From NCBI GenBank assembly GCA_003220535.1, contig QHSU01000071.1, positions 27,518 to 91,517 of the forward strand: a DNA stretch of 64,000 nt, in the 5' to 3' direction. Numbering within the stretch: the first letter of the stretch is position 1; every line of letters starts with the position of its first letter. The notes under the pieces are model-generated. The model worked only from the letters and a program-made list of their open reading frames with translations, made no database searches and was not told the DNA's origin. Positions 7,692 to 15,664 of the stretch are shown one piece after another. Both the position numbers and the translations under genes were made by a program. The DNA comes from Candidatus Rokuibacteriota bacterium (GTDB taxonomy: Bacteria > Methylomirabilota > Methylomirabilia > Rokubacteriales > CSP1-6).

Positions 7692-8933
7692 CTATCCGGC
7701 GGCGGCCGACGCCCCGGCCAGAACCTTCCGGCCCATCGCTGTGCCCTCGAGGCGGAAGTAGTCCAGCATGTTGAGCGCGGCGATCTTGAACGCCTCCTCG
7801 GCTGGCACGTCGGCGAACAGTCGCTCGGCGAACGGGCGCGTGTTCGGCCAGTCGCACTCGATGTGCGGGAAGTCGGTCGCAAACATGATCCGCTCGACGC
7901 CCATGTGGTGACGCAGCTCGATCGCCACGCGCTCCACGTGCTGCACGCTGAAGAAGATGTGCTGCCGGACGTAGTCGCTCGGCCGCTGCTTGAGCGGCTT
8001 GAAGTTGAGGAGCCGCGCGGCCCAGTGGCGGTGCCGCTCGTACCAGTAGTCGGCCTCCTCCATCCAGAAGGGCACCCAGCCCAGACGGGTCTCGGCGAAG
8101 AAGATCTGGAGATCCGGAAGGCGATCGAAGACGCCGGACAGGATGAGCTGCGCGAAGCTCATGGACGGCGCCGTCCCCAGGAACGGCAGGGCCACCCACT
8201 CGACGAGCTTTCTCGGCCCGATCCTGGCGAGCATCTGCGGATCGACACCGGGATACTCGAACGTGGGCTGTGACGCGCGCGGCCCGAGGCGGTCGAAGCC
8301 GACGTGCACGGTCAACGGCATTTTCATATCGGTCGCGGCCGTCCAGAAGCGGTCGTCGGCCGGCGTCGGATAGCCCTTGCCGCTCGGGAACACGCCGAGC
8401 GCCACTCCCTTGAGACCGAGTCGCGCGCAGTACTCGAGCTCGGCGATGGCGTCGTCGACGTTGGTCCACGGGATGACGCCGAGCCCGATGAGGCGGTCGC
8501 GCGACACCGCGCAGTACTCCTCGCCGAGCCAGTCGTTGTACGCGCGGACGGTCGCGCGGTACACGTCGTCGTCCGTCATCAAGCGCCAGAGCCGCGGGCC
8601 CACCTGCATGTTCGGGAAGAGCACCTCGGCGTGGAGCCCGTCCACGTCCTGCTCCCGGAGCCGCTGCTCCGGCGGGCCCACCCCCGCCGTGTCTTCGACC
8701 GTGACGCCCAGGGGCTCCCAGGTCTCGTTGGTCCGGCCGGCCCTCAGATCGAGGAACGGGGCGGGATAGGGTGGCTGGCCCTCGACGAGGATCGCGTCGC
8801 CACCGTCGGGAAGCTTGATCGTCCGCGGCGCCTTGTCCCGGTACTTCGCTGGCATCCGTGGCGTCCAGCGCTCGGGGCGGACTTCCAGATGACCGTCGCT
8901 CGAGATCAGGGGCGGAAGACCGGAAGCTGTCAT
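7692..8933 (-). CDS. Amidohydrolase-2 family metal-dependent hydrolase/decarboxylase
   Basis: 413 residues, typical of the amidohydrolase_2 (ACMSD-related) TIM-barrel proteins. The N-terminus has SSDGHLEVRPERWTPRMP, matching the family's 'D.Hv.Epp.lW..r.p'. Later blocks are GVIPWTNVDDAIAELEY, LTVHVGFD (metal His), FAETRLGWVPFW and the C-terminal FATDFPHIECDWPNT with the catalytic Asp. AAGGAG lies upstream of the ATG at the right distance. It is divergent from the extradiol dioxygenase gene across 81 bases. The pairing suggests successive steps on an aromatic or ring-cleaved compound. The substrate is unknown. Confidence 0.85.
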   Translation of the reverse strand: MTASGLPPLISSDGHLEVRPERWTPRMPAKYRDKAPRTIKLPDGGDAILVEGQPPYPAPFLDLRAGRTNETWEPLGVTVEDTAGVGPPEQRLREQDVDGLHAEVLFPNMQVGPRLWRLMTDDDVYRATVRAYNDWLGEEYCAVSRDRLIGLGVIPWTNVDDAIAELEYCARLGLKGVALGVFPSGKGYPTPADDRFWTAATDMKMPLTVHVGFDRLGPRASQPTFEYPGVDPQMLARIGPRKLVEWVALPFLGTAPSMSFAQLILSGVFDRLPDLQIFFAETRLGWVPFWMEEADYWYERHRHWAARLLNFKPLKQRPSDYVRQHIFFSVQHVERVAIELRHHMGVERIMFATDFPHIECDWPNTRPFAERLFADVPAEEAFKIAALNMLDYFRLEGTAMGRKVLAGASAAAG

Positions 8934-8956
8934 GGCGAGGTCTCCTTTACTCCGGG

Positions 8957-8968
8957 GATGGTACCATC
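8957..8968. promoter_or_regulatory. 12-bp perfect palindrome in a divergent promoter region, candidate operator
   Basis: GATGGTACCATC is a perfect inverted repeat near the middle of the 81-base gap between two divergently transcribed catabolic genes, where a regulator could control both. No regulator gene is adjacent. Confidence 0.4.
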
Positions 8969-9014
8969 GGCACGGCGGAACGTGACGAGGGGTGTCGAAA
9001 CAAGGAGGAGAGCC

Positions 9015-10073
9015 ATGGGCGCGATCCTGGGTCTGGGAGTGACGCACTATCCACCTCTTTGTGGGCGGGACGAAGACATGGCGCGCATCCTCAAGCGCGT
9101 CATCCAGGATCCCGACCTCCCGGAGCGGTACCGGCGCCCTGAAGGGTGGCCGGCCGCGATGCGCGAGGAGTACGGCGCCGACGAAGGGCTGGGCGCCGCG
9201 CGGCGACACCGCGAGGCTTTGATCGCCGGGTTCCGCGAGACCCGCCGGCGGCTCGACGACTTCGCGCCGGACGTCGTGCTGATCTGGGGCGACGACCAGT
9301 ACGAGAACTTCAAGGAGGACGTCATTCCGCCGTTCTGCGTCCTGGCCTACGAGGCGATCGAGCATCGGCCGTGGGCGGAAGGCCGCTGGCAGAAGGCCCG
9401 GAACGCGTGGGACGAGGCGAGCGACGCGACCTTCGTCTACAAGGGGCAGCGCGCGGCCGCGAAATCGCTCGTCACGGGGCTGCTCGAGGCCGGGATCGAC
9501 GTGTCATACGCGTACCGGCCGCTCCATCATCCGCTGGGGCACGCCTTCATGAACACGCTCCTCTACCTGGACTACGATCGGCAGGGCTTCCCCTACCCGG
9601 TCGTGCCGTTCTCCATCAATTGCTACGGTCGCCGGGTCATCTCGCAGTACGGCGGCGCCGCGACCTTCGCGGATCTCCCGACGGAGGCTCAGCTCGATCC
9701 GCCGTCGCCGGCGCCGTGGCGCTGCTTCGATCTCGGCCGGGCCGCGGCGCGCATCCTGGCCAAGAGTCCGTGGCGGGTCGCGCTGATCGCCTCGTCGAGC
9801 TGGTCGCATGCCTTCCTGACCCCCAAGCACCACCTCCTCTACCCCGACGTCGAGGCCGATCGCGCGCTCTACGAGAAGCTGCGCGTCGGGGACTACGAGG
9901 CCTGGCGGGGAACGCCGCTGACGACGCTCGAGGAGAGCGGCCAGCAGGAGATGCTGAACTGGATGTGCCTGGCCGGGGCGATGTCCGAGCTCGGGCGGAA
10001 GCCGGACGCGACGACGTTCGTCCAGACCTACATCTTCAACTCGAGCAAGTGCTTCGCGTCGTTCAGCGGGTGA
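9015..10073 (+). CDS. Class III (LigB-type) extradiol ring-cleavage dioxygenase family protein
   Basis: 352 residues with GGAGGAG just before the ATG. The LigB-like pattern starts with LGLGVTHYPPL, where the His of 'SHxP/THxP' is an iron ligand in characterised enzymes. It continues with 'APDVVLIWGDDQYENF', 'YRPLHHPLGHAFMNT', 'PYPVVPFSINCYG' and 'IASSSWSHAFLTPKHHLLYPD', the region of the C-terminal His/Glu site. Canonical members read 'NDH' where this one has GDDQYENF, so the second iron ligand is not obvious. It could be a divergent oxygenase or another LigB-fold enzyme. It is followed 7 bases later by a CoA-transferase gene. Confidence 0.8.
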   Translation: MGAILGLGVTHYPPLCGRDEDMARILKRVIQDPDLPERYRRPEGWPAAMREEYGADEGLGAARRHREALIAGFRETRRRLDDFAPDVVLIWGDDQYENFKEDVIPPFCVLAYEAIEHRPWAEGRWQKARNAWDEASDATFVYKGQRAAAKSLVTGLLEAGIDVSYAYRPLHHPLGHAFMNTLLYLDYDRQGFPYPVVPFSINCYGRRVISQYGGAATFADLPTEAQLDPPSPAPWRCFDLGRAAARILAKSPWRVALIASSSWSHAFLTPKHHLLYPDVEADRALYEKLRVGDYEAWRGTPLTTLEESGQQEMLNWMCLAGAMSELGRKPDATTFVQTYIFNSSKCFASFSG

Positions 10074-10080
10074 GTTAACC

Positions 10081-11313
10081 GTGCCCCCCCTGGCGGGCTT
10101 GCGGGTCATCGACGCCGCGAGCTTCATCGCCGGGCCGGTGGCGACGACCATCCTCGCCGACCTCGGCGCGGACGTCGTCAAGATCGAGCCACCGGACGGC
10201 GATACGTACCGTCATCGCGGCGGCGGCCCGGGCGTGCCCGAGAGCCCGTACAACTACCGCTGGATCGTCGACAATCGGACCAAGCGCGGGCTCGCGCTCG
10301 ATCTCCGCAAAACGGAGGGCTGCGAGGTGCTCTGCCGTCTGGTCGAGCGCGCCGACGTGTTCGTCACCAACACTCCGCTCGACTCCCGCGCGCGGCTCCG
10401 CATCCGCTGGGAGGATCTGGCCCCGCTCAACTCCCGGCTCATCTACGCCTCGGTGACCGCGTACGGTGAGCGCGGCGAGGAGGCGCCGCGGACCGGGTTC
10501 GACGCGACTGCGCTCTGGGCGCGCACCGGGCTCATGGACCTCGTTCGCGCCGCACCCGATGCCCCGCCGCCGCGCTCGCTGCCCGGTATGGGCGATCACC
10601 CGACCGGGGTCAGCCTTTTCGCGGCGATCATGACCGCGCTCTACGAGCGTGAGCGGACCGGGCGCGGGACGATGGTCTCTACGTCGCTGATGGCCAACGG
10701 CCTCTGGTGGAACGCGATCCAGGTGCAGGCCGCGCTCTGCGGAGCGCGCGTCGAGCCGCGGCCACCGCGCGAGGAGGCGGCGAGCGCCGTGGCGAATCTC
10801 TACCGGTGCGCGGACGGCCGCTGGTTCCTGTTGAACGTGGTCGCGGAAGACCGTGACTGGGCCGGGCTCGTCCGCGCGATCGGAGAGCCCGACCTGCTCG
10901 ACGACCCGCGCTTCGCCACCACGCCGGCCCGTCGCGCCAACGCCCGCGTCCTGGTGGCGATCCTCGACAAGGTCTTCGCCGCGCGGCCCTGGGCCAAGTG
11001 GCGAGCCGTCCTCGACGCTCACGGGCTCACCTTCGGCATCGTCGGCACCGTCGAGGACGCGCGCGACGACCCGCAGATGCTGGCGAGCGGCGCCCTCATC
11101 CCGATCGACGACCCGCGCGCCGGTGCCTCCCTCACCGTCGCGAGCCCGTTCTGGCTGGAGGGCCATCCGAAAGTCGCGCCGCGCTTCCCGCCGGGCCTCG
11201 GCGAGCACTCCGTTGAGATCCTGCGCGAGACCGGCTACACGGAAGCGGAAATCGAGAAGCTCCTCGCCGCGCGTGCGGTGGTTCAGGGCAACAGCGAGCG
11301 CGCCGGTGCCTAG
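10081..11313 (+). CDS. CaiB/BaiF (family III) CoA-transferase
   Basis: 410 residues starting at GTG 10081. Family III hallmarks are present: LAGLRVIDAASFIAGPVA, 'LADLGADVVKIEPPDGD', 'NRTKRGLALDLRK', 'ADVFVTNTP' and the catalytic aspartate Asp141 in TGFDATALWARTG, which forms the aspartyl-CoA mixed anhydride in formyl-CoA transferase. These enzymes move CoA between carboxylic acids. With the LigB-type gene immediately upstream, it may activate a ring-cleavage product, which is an inference. Its stop overlaps by 4 bases the stop of the convergent LLM oxidoreductase gene. Confidence 0.9.
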   Translation: MPPLAGLRVIDAASFIAGPVATTILADLGADVVKIEPPDGDTYRHRGGGPGVPESPYNYRWIVDNRTKRGLALDLRKTEGCEVLCRLVERADVFVTNTPLDSRARLRIRWEDLAPLNSRLIYASVTAYGERGEEAPRTGFDATALWARTGLMDLVRAAPDAPPPRSLPGMGDHPTGVSLFAAIMTALYERERTGRGTMVSTSLMANGLWWNAIQVQAALCGARVEPRPPREEAASAVANLYRCADGRWFLLNVVAEDRDWAGLVRAIGEPDLLDDPRFATTPARRANARVLVAILDKVFAARPWAKWRAVLDAHGLTFGIVGTVEDARDDPQMLASGALIPIDDPRAGASLTVASPFWLEGHPKVAPRFPPGLGEHSVEILRETGYTEAEIEKLLAARAVVQGNSERAGA

Positions 11314-12470
11314 CCGCGCCCCGCGAAGTGCGGCTTGACCTCTTTGGCGAACCAGGCGAGCTGCTCGAGCATCACGCTCCTGGGCGTGCCCATGCTGTTG
11401 CTCACGTGCACGTACTCGAGCCCCGGGAATTTCTCCTCGAGCGACTTCAGGTAGGCGACGAGCTCTTCGGGCGGGCCCGCGAACCACGCTCCGACCTTCG
11501 CGTAGTGCTCGACGGTCGGGACGCCGGCCGCAGCCCAGCCGCCGCGCTTCATGGCCGCGGCGTTCTGCTCCGGCGTCAGGCCGGGCACGAAGCCGAGCGG
11601 GCCGAACATCTTGACGTGCTCCTCGTACCAGGGCGTGATCTCCCGGATCGCGCGCTCCCTCGTCTCGGCCAGGTGGAAGAAGATCCCGAGGCTCAGCCCC
11701 TCGCCAGGCTTCCAGTCCAGGCCCGCGCGATGCGCGGCCTCCTGATAGGCGTTGATCGAGCGCTCGGCCATGGTCGCCGCCCCGCCGCCGATCAGTCCCT
11801 TGATGCGGTGTTTCATCATGAAGTCGAGCCCGCGGGTGCTGGCGCTCACCACGGGCTGCCAGCATTCCACCGGTTGCCGTAGCGGCCGCGGCACCAGCGT
11901 CAACTCGCGGAGCTCGTAGCCGCGGTACGGGACCGGCGGCGGTAGCGTGTAGTGCTTGCCCTGATGCGCGAAGGTCTCCGAGTGGAAAGCCTTCATGAGG
12001 ATCTCGACCTGCTCCTCGAAGAGCTCGCGGTTGGCCTCGGCGTCGAGCATGGGGCTGCCGAACGTCTCGACTTCCCGCGTGTGATATCCGCGGCCGACGC
12101 CGAAGACGGTGCGCCCGCCCGTCAGGATGTCGGCGGTGGCGAAATCTTCCGCGAGCCTGAGGGGATGCCACATGGGCGTGATGTTGAAGCCGCAGCCGAT
12201 GCGCAAGCGCGACGTCAGATGCGCCAGGTGCACGGCCATCATCAGGATGTTCGGGAGGCACTCGTAGCCTTCGTGCTGGAAGTGGTGCTCGGCCAGCCAG
12301 AGGGTGTGGTAGCCGTGCTCGTCCATGCAGCGCGCGATGGCCTCGGTCTTGTCAAACACCGACGCCAGGTGCGCGTTCGGGTATCGGCGTTCGTTCGCGG
12401 GAGTGGCCATCTGGCCCATGTCGCCCAGGTCCACGTGCCCGGCATAGACGGTCGAGAACTTGCTGATCAT
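11310..12470 (-). CDS. LLM-class (luciferase-like) flavin-dependent oxidoreductase
   Basis: 386 residues, a bacterial luciferase-like TIM barrel. Motifs are 'DEHGYHTLWLAEHHFQHEGY' (the WxxEHH of FMN-dependent LLM enzymes), 'LRIGCGFNITPMWHPLRLAE' and 'RTVFGVGRGYHTREVETFG', followed by the flavin-binding region. Members oxidise or desaturate small organic molecules using reduced FMN supplied by a partner or F420. No flavin reductase is seen nearby. It is convergent with the CoA-transferase and upstream of a 275-base intergenic region holding the inverted-repeat element. Confidence 0.88.
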   Translation of the reverse strand: MISKFSTVYAGHVDLGDMGQMATPANERRYPNAHLASVFDKTEAIARCMDEHGYHTLWLAEHHFQHEGYECLPNILMMAVHLAHLTSRLRIGCGFNITPMWHPLRLAEDFATADILTGGRTVFGVGRGYHTREVETFGSPMLDAEANRELFEEQVEILMKAFHSETFAHQGKHYTLPPPVPYRGYELRELTLVPRPLRQPVECWQPVVSASTRGLDFMMKHRIKGLIGGGAATMAERSINAYQEAAHRAGLDWKPGEGLSLGIFFHLAETRERAIREITPWYEEHVKMFGPLGFVPGLTPEQNAAAMKRGGWAAAGVPTVEHYAKVGAWFAGPPEELVAYLKSLEEKFPGLEYVHVSNSMGTPRSVMLEQLAWFAKEVKPHFAGRG

Positions 12471-12571
12471 GTCTGCCCTCCGCGTTGCCGCAGCCTACCA
12501 GCCCACTTGTCCTAACGCCAACACAACCCCCGCCCGCTCCTTCCCAACCCCAAAACGACACCACCGTCGAC

Positions 12572-12735
12572 CTGGCGGTCGTGGGGCGGGGTGAGGTTCG
12601 GGGTCGACGAGACCCGTTCCCTCATGCAGCAAGCGGACGCGACGAGCCCAGATGGAGCCCAGCCGTGACGGGCGATGCGGACGCGTGCGGCGTGGTCGAG
12701 CGACCCCGGACGTCACCCCGCCCCACGACCGCCAG
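12572..12735. repeat. 164-bp element bounded by perfect 23-bp inverted repeats
   Basis: Bases 12572-12594 and 12713-12735 are exact reverse complements (arm begins CTGGCGGTCGTGGGGCGG). The match continues imperfectly inward for about 12 more bases. The 118-base interior has no gene. It fills the gap between the LLM gene and the MFS gene and could be a MITE-like element or a large cruciform. No clear target-site duplication was found at its borders. Confidence 0.6.
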
Positions 12736-12745
12736 ACGCGTTACG

Positions 12746-13969
12746 ATGCGCGGAGTGCGACTGACCTCGGCCCCCCTCCTCCACCTGTGGACGCATCGCG
12801 ACGCTCGCTGCCTAGGCCTCGGCGTCTTCTTCCATTCGCTCGGTGTGGTCGGTGAGCAGGTCGTCCTGGGCTGGTTCATCCTCGAGCTCACCGATTCGGC
12901 CCTCATGGTCGGTATCGCCCTGGGCCTCAGAAACTTCCCGCTCCTGATCGTCGGTATCCCGGCCGGCGTCATCGCCGATCGTGGCAATCGGGTCAGGCTC
13001 CTGCAGATCTCCGGTGTCGCCATGGCCATCGTCACCGCAGCGCTCGGTCTCCTCGTCGCGGTTCGCATGGCCGTCGTCTGGCCGGTGTTGGTCCTGACGT
13101 TCGTCACGGGCTGCGCTCGGGCTCTTCACCAGACGGCACGCCAGAGCTACGCCCACGAGATCGCGGGCGGGGACGGTCTGGTCCACGCCCTGGCCCTCGT
13201 GGCCCTCACCTCACGGGTCGGCGGCCTCGTCGGCTCGCTCCTGATCGGCTTCCTGATCGCCCGATACGGTTCGGCCGTCGCCTACCTGGTCGTGGCGACC
13301 GGATACCTGGCGAGCGCCGTCGCCGTGCTGCCGGCGCGCGCGAGCGCCCGCCCCAGCGCCACGGACAACGGCTCCGTCGGCGCCGATGTCCTGGGCTTCC
13401 TGACGACCATCCGACGCGACCGGGTGCTTCTGCAGCTCATGAGCCTGACGGCGATCGCCGAGGTCCTGGGATTCTCCCACCAGGCCCTTTTGCCGAGCCT
13501 GGCTCGCGACGTGCTCCGGGTGGGACCCGGCGGCCTCGGGGTGATGACGGCCGCGCGCCAGGTCGGCGGCCTCGCGGGGATCGTGCTGACCTCCGGGCTC
13601 GGCGCGGGGCGCCGCTACGGTCCCCTCTTCCTCACGGTGCTCGTCGCCTTCGGGGCATCCCTGGTGGCGCTCGGCTTCGCGCCGAGCTTCGCGGTGGTCC
13701 TGCTGATCCTCGTGGGTGCCAACGCGCTCGGCTCGGCGACCGACGTCCTCGCCCAGACACTGATCCAGCTCGCCGTGCCGAGCGGGCTCCGGGGGCGGGC
13801 CGGCGGCGCCTGGGTCGTGTCCATCGGGATGGCGCCCCTGGGCCAGTTCCAGATCGGCGCGCTCGCGTCGCTGTTCGGCGTGAGCGCCGCGCTCGGCGTG
13901 AACGGCCTCGCCTTGATGGTGGTCGGCGCCGCCGCCGCCCTCCTGGTGCCACGGCTCCGCAAGCTCTGA
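12746..13969 (+). CDS. Major facilitator superfamily transporter
   Basis: 407 residues with about 11-12 hydrophobic segments spread over the whole length. The loop after helix 2 has AGVIADRGNRVRLL, matching the MFS motif A (GxLaDRxGRrxxl). The N-terminal lines LGVGVFFHS-like and 'GVVGEQVVLGWFILELTDS' and the loop 'ARALHQTARQSYAHEI' resemble the MFS_3/enterobactin-exporter-like group, usually efflux proteins. ATG 12746 was chosen because it leaves only a short N-terminal tail before helix 1 and lies just outside the upstream inverted-repeat element. Substrate unknown. Confidence 0.85.
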   Translation: MRGVRLTSAPLLHLWTHRDARCLGLGVFFHSLGVVGEQVVLGWFILELTDSALMVGIALGLRNFPLLIVGIPAGVIADRGNRVRLLQISGVAMAIVTAALGLLVAVRMAVVWPVLVLTFVTGCARALHQTARQSYAHEIAGGDGLVHALALVALTSRVGGLVGSLLIGFLIARYGSAVAYLVVATGYLASAVAVLPARASARPSATDNGSVGADVLGFLTTIRRDRVLLQLMSLTAIAEVLGFSHQALLPSLARDVLRVGPGGLGVMTAARQVGGLAGIVLTSGLGAGRRYGPLFLTVLVAFGASLVALGFAPSFAVVLLILVGANALGSATDVLAQTLIQLAVPSGLRGRAGGAWVVSIGMAPLGQFQIGALASLFGVSAALGVNGLALMVVGAAAALLVPRLRKL

Positions 13970-14005
13970 CCGCACACGGCGCGCGTGCTACACTGCCGCG
14001 CGACC

Positions 14006-14821
14006 ATGGCCCTGTTGTTGGAACGGCGCGTGGCGATCGACGCGGCGCGCGCCGCCGGCCGACTGCTCCAGGCCGAGCTCCGAGGATCACATCGCATCGC
14101 CTTCAAAGGCCCGTCGACCGACCTCGTGACCGAGATGGACGAGCGCGCCGAGGAGCTCATCGTCGGTCGACTCGGTCAGGCCTTCCCGGACGACACGATG
14201 CTCGCCGAGGAACGCGGCGCGGCCCCGGGCCGCTCGGGCCGCCGCTGGATCGTGGACCCGCTGGACGGCACGACCAACTACGCCCACGGCGTGCCGATCT
14301 TCTCGGTGTCGATCGCCCTGGAGATCGATCGACGCATCGAGCTCGGCGTCGCGTACAGCCCGAGCCTCGACGAGCTCTACGTCGCCGAGCGGGGCCGGGG
14401 GGCCACCGTGAACGATCAGCGACTGGCCGTCTCGGCGACGGCCACGCTCGACGGCAGCCTGCTCACGACAGGCTTTCCGTACAACATCCGCGAGACGCGC
14501 GACACGAATCTGAAAGAGTATGCGGCCTTCGCCGTCCGCTGCCGTGGCGTGCGCCGGCTGGGCTCCGCCGTCCTCGATCTCGCCTGGGTCGCGTCCGGTC
14601 GGCTCGACGGCTTCTGGGAGCTCCGCCTGGGCCCGTGGGACGTCGCCGCGGGCGGCCTCTTCGTCGAGGAGGCCGGCGGGCGGGTCACGAATCTGGTGGG
14701 GGAGGCGCTCGACGTGGACGCGCCCACGGTGGTGGCGAGCAACGGTCGGATCCACGACGAGATGCTCGCCGTGCTGCGGGAGATCAGGGGAAACTCCGGC
14801 GAAAGCGGCGCGCGCCGCTAA
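14006..14821 (+). CDS. Inositol monophosphatase family phosphatase
   Basis: 271 residues. The metal site is complete: LAEERG (Glu), WIVDPLDGTTNYAHG (the DPxDGTxN loop) and, near the C-terminus, GPWDVAAGGLFVEEAGG (WDxAAG). This is the standard length of bacterial SuhB/IMPase proteins, which hydrolyse inositol-1-phosphate and related sugar phosphates in a Mg-dependent reaction. A myo-inositol-1-phosphate synthase is encoded at 34123-35394, so a two-step inositol route is possible within the window. Homologues also act on fructose-1,6-bisphosphate or PAP. The start at 14006 was preferred to one 21 bases upstream. Neither has a clear ribosome-binding site. Confidence 0.88.
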   Translation: MALLLERRVAIDAARAAGRLLQAELRGSHRIAFKGPSTDLVTEMDERAEELIVGRLGQAFPDDTMLAEERGAAPGRSGRRWIVDPLDGTTNYAHGVPIFSVSIALEIDRRIELGVAYSPSLDELYVAERGRGATVNDQRLAVSATATLDGSLLTTGFPYNIRETRDTNLKEYAAFAVRCRGVRRLGSAVLDLAWVASGRLDGFWELRLGPWDVAAGGLFVEEAGGRVTNLVGEALDVDAPTVVASNGRIHDEMLAVLREIRGNSGESGARR

Positions 14822-15006
14822 CTACTCGGACGGACCTCGAGGCCGCCGAACGGACCCGGCAGGCCGTGCAGGGTGATCTGCACGGAGGACCGTGCGTCCT
14901 CCGGTTGGCCGACGACGACCACGTCGACGTCGACGTCCTTCGCTGTCCGCAGGACTTCGCCGAGCCACTCCAGCAACTGACCTGCCTCGAACGGTGTGCG
15001 TGTCAT
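14818..15006 (-). CDS. Small hypothetical protein (62 residues)
   Basis: ATG 15006 follows GGGGGT at a usual spacing. The product has an N-terminal helix (FEAGQLLEWLGEVLRTA), a strand-rich core (VDVDVVVVGQPED) and a hydrophobic tail. No family recognised. Its stop overlaps by 4 bases the stop of the phosphatase gene, and it is divergent from the antiterminator gene across 82 bases. Confidence 0.55.
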   Translation of the reverse strand: MTRTPFEAGQLLEWLGEVLRTAKDVDVDVVVVGQPEDARSSVQITLHGLPGPFGGLEVRPSS

Positions 15007-15062
15007 TTTGACCCCCGGAAAATCCGTTTTGATGTGGCGGGGCTGATTTCCGGAACCTGGCA

Positions 15063-15068
15063 TATAAT
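15063..15068 (+). promoter_or_regulatory. -10 box of the antiterminator gene
   Basis: A consensus TATAAT, preceded by GGCA, ends 20 bases before ATG 15089. No convincing -35 lies 16-18 bases upstream (GGCTGA at 15041-15046 is the nearest). The expected transcript would have a leader of only about 14 bases. Such an AT-rich hexamer stands out in this GC-rich DNA. Confidence 0.5.
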
Positions 15069-15088
15069 CCCGCCGGTTGCTTTCCATA

Positions 15089-15664
15089 ATGTCCGCGTCA
15101 GCGCCGACGGTCCTCAACGGCTTGGATCTCGCGTGCGACGAGACCCCCGCGGTCTCCGACCCGCGCTGCGTTCCCTTCTGGTACGTGGTGCGCACGCGCT
15201 CGCGGCACGAGAAGACGGTGCGCGATCAACTCGTGGGGCGCGAGGTCGAGACGTTCCTACCTATCGTCGAGCGCTGGAGCCGGTGGAAGGACCGCCGGAA
15301 GAAAGTCGGCTTTCCGCTCTTCCCCGGCTACTGCTTCGCCCGCTTTCCCCTCGTCGAGCGTCTCCGCGTGCTCAACGTGGTGGGCGTCGCCGACCTCGTC
15401 GGCACCAGCGGCCGGCCCGAGCCGGTGCCGGACGCCGAGATCGAAGCGATCCAGCGGCTCGCCAATACAACGCTGCAATACGATCCCCACCCGTTCCTGA
15501 CCGAGGGCATGGACGTCGAAGTCGTGCGGGGCCCGCTCGCGGGAGTCCGCGGCAAGCTCCTGCGTAAGGACCGCGTGACCCGGCTGGTCCTCGCCGTCAC
15601 GCTCATCCGTCAGGCCGCGGTGGTGGAAATCCACCCCGCGGACGTCGTCCACGTCCCTTCCTAG
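15089..15664 (+). CDS. NusG-like transcription antiterminator (UpxY/RfaH type)
   Basis: 191 residues. The NusG N-terminal domain begins at FWYVVRTRSRHEKTVRDQL (about 31-49) and includes VETFLPIVERWSRWKDRRKKV and PLFPGYCFARF. A KOW motif near 150-165 reads GPLAGVRGKLLRKDR. This layout and length match specialised NusG paralogues (UpxY, RfaH, LoaP) that let RNA polymerase read through long polysaccharide operons. Here the gene points away from the large polysaccharide operons, which lie on the other strand, so it would have to act in trans. An ordinary nusG would normally sit beside secE and rplK, which are absent. Confidence 0.85.
   Translation: MSASAPTVLNGLDLACDETPAVSDPRCVPFWYVVRTRSRHEKTVRDQLVGREVETFLPIVERWSRWKDRRKKVGFPLFPGYCFARFPLVERLRVLNVVGVADLVGTSGRPEPVPDAEIEAIQRLANTTLQYDPHPFLTEGMDVEVVRGPLAGVRGKLLRKDRVTRLVLAVTLIRQAAVVEIHPADVVHVPS

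Noticed and set aside
11938..11948. GGCGGTAGCGT, identical to the ops element recognised by RfaH
   Set aside because: It lies antisense inside the LLM oxidoreductase coding region, far from any polysaccharide promoter, and a chance match of 11 bases in GC-rich DNA of this length is not remarkable.
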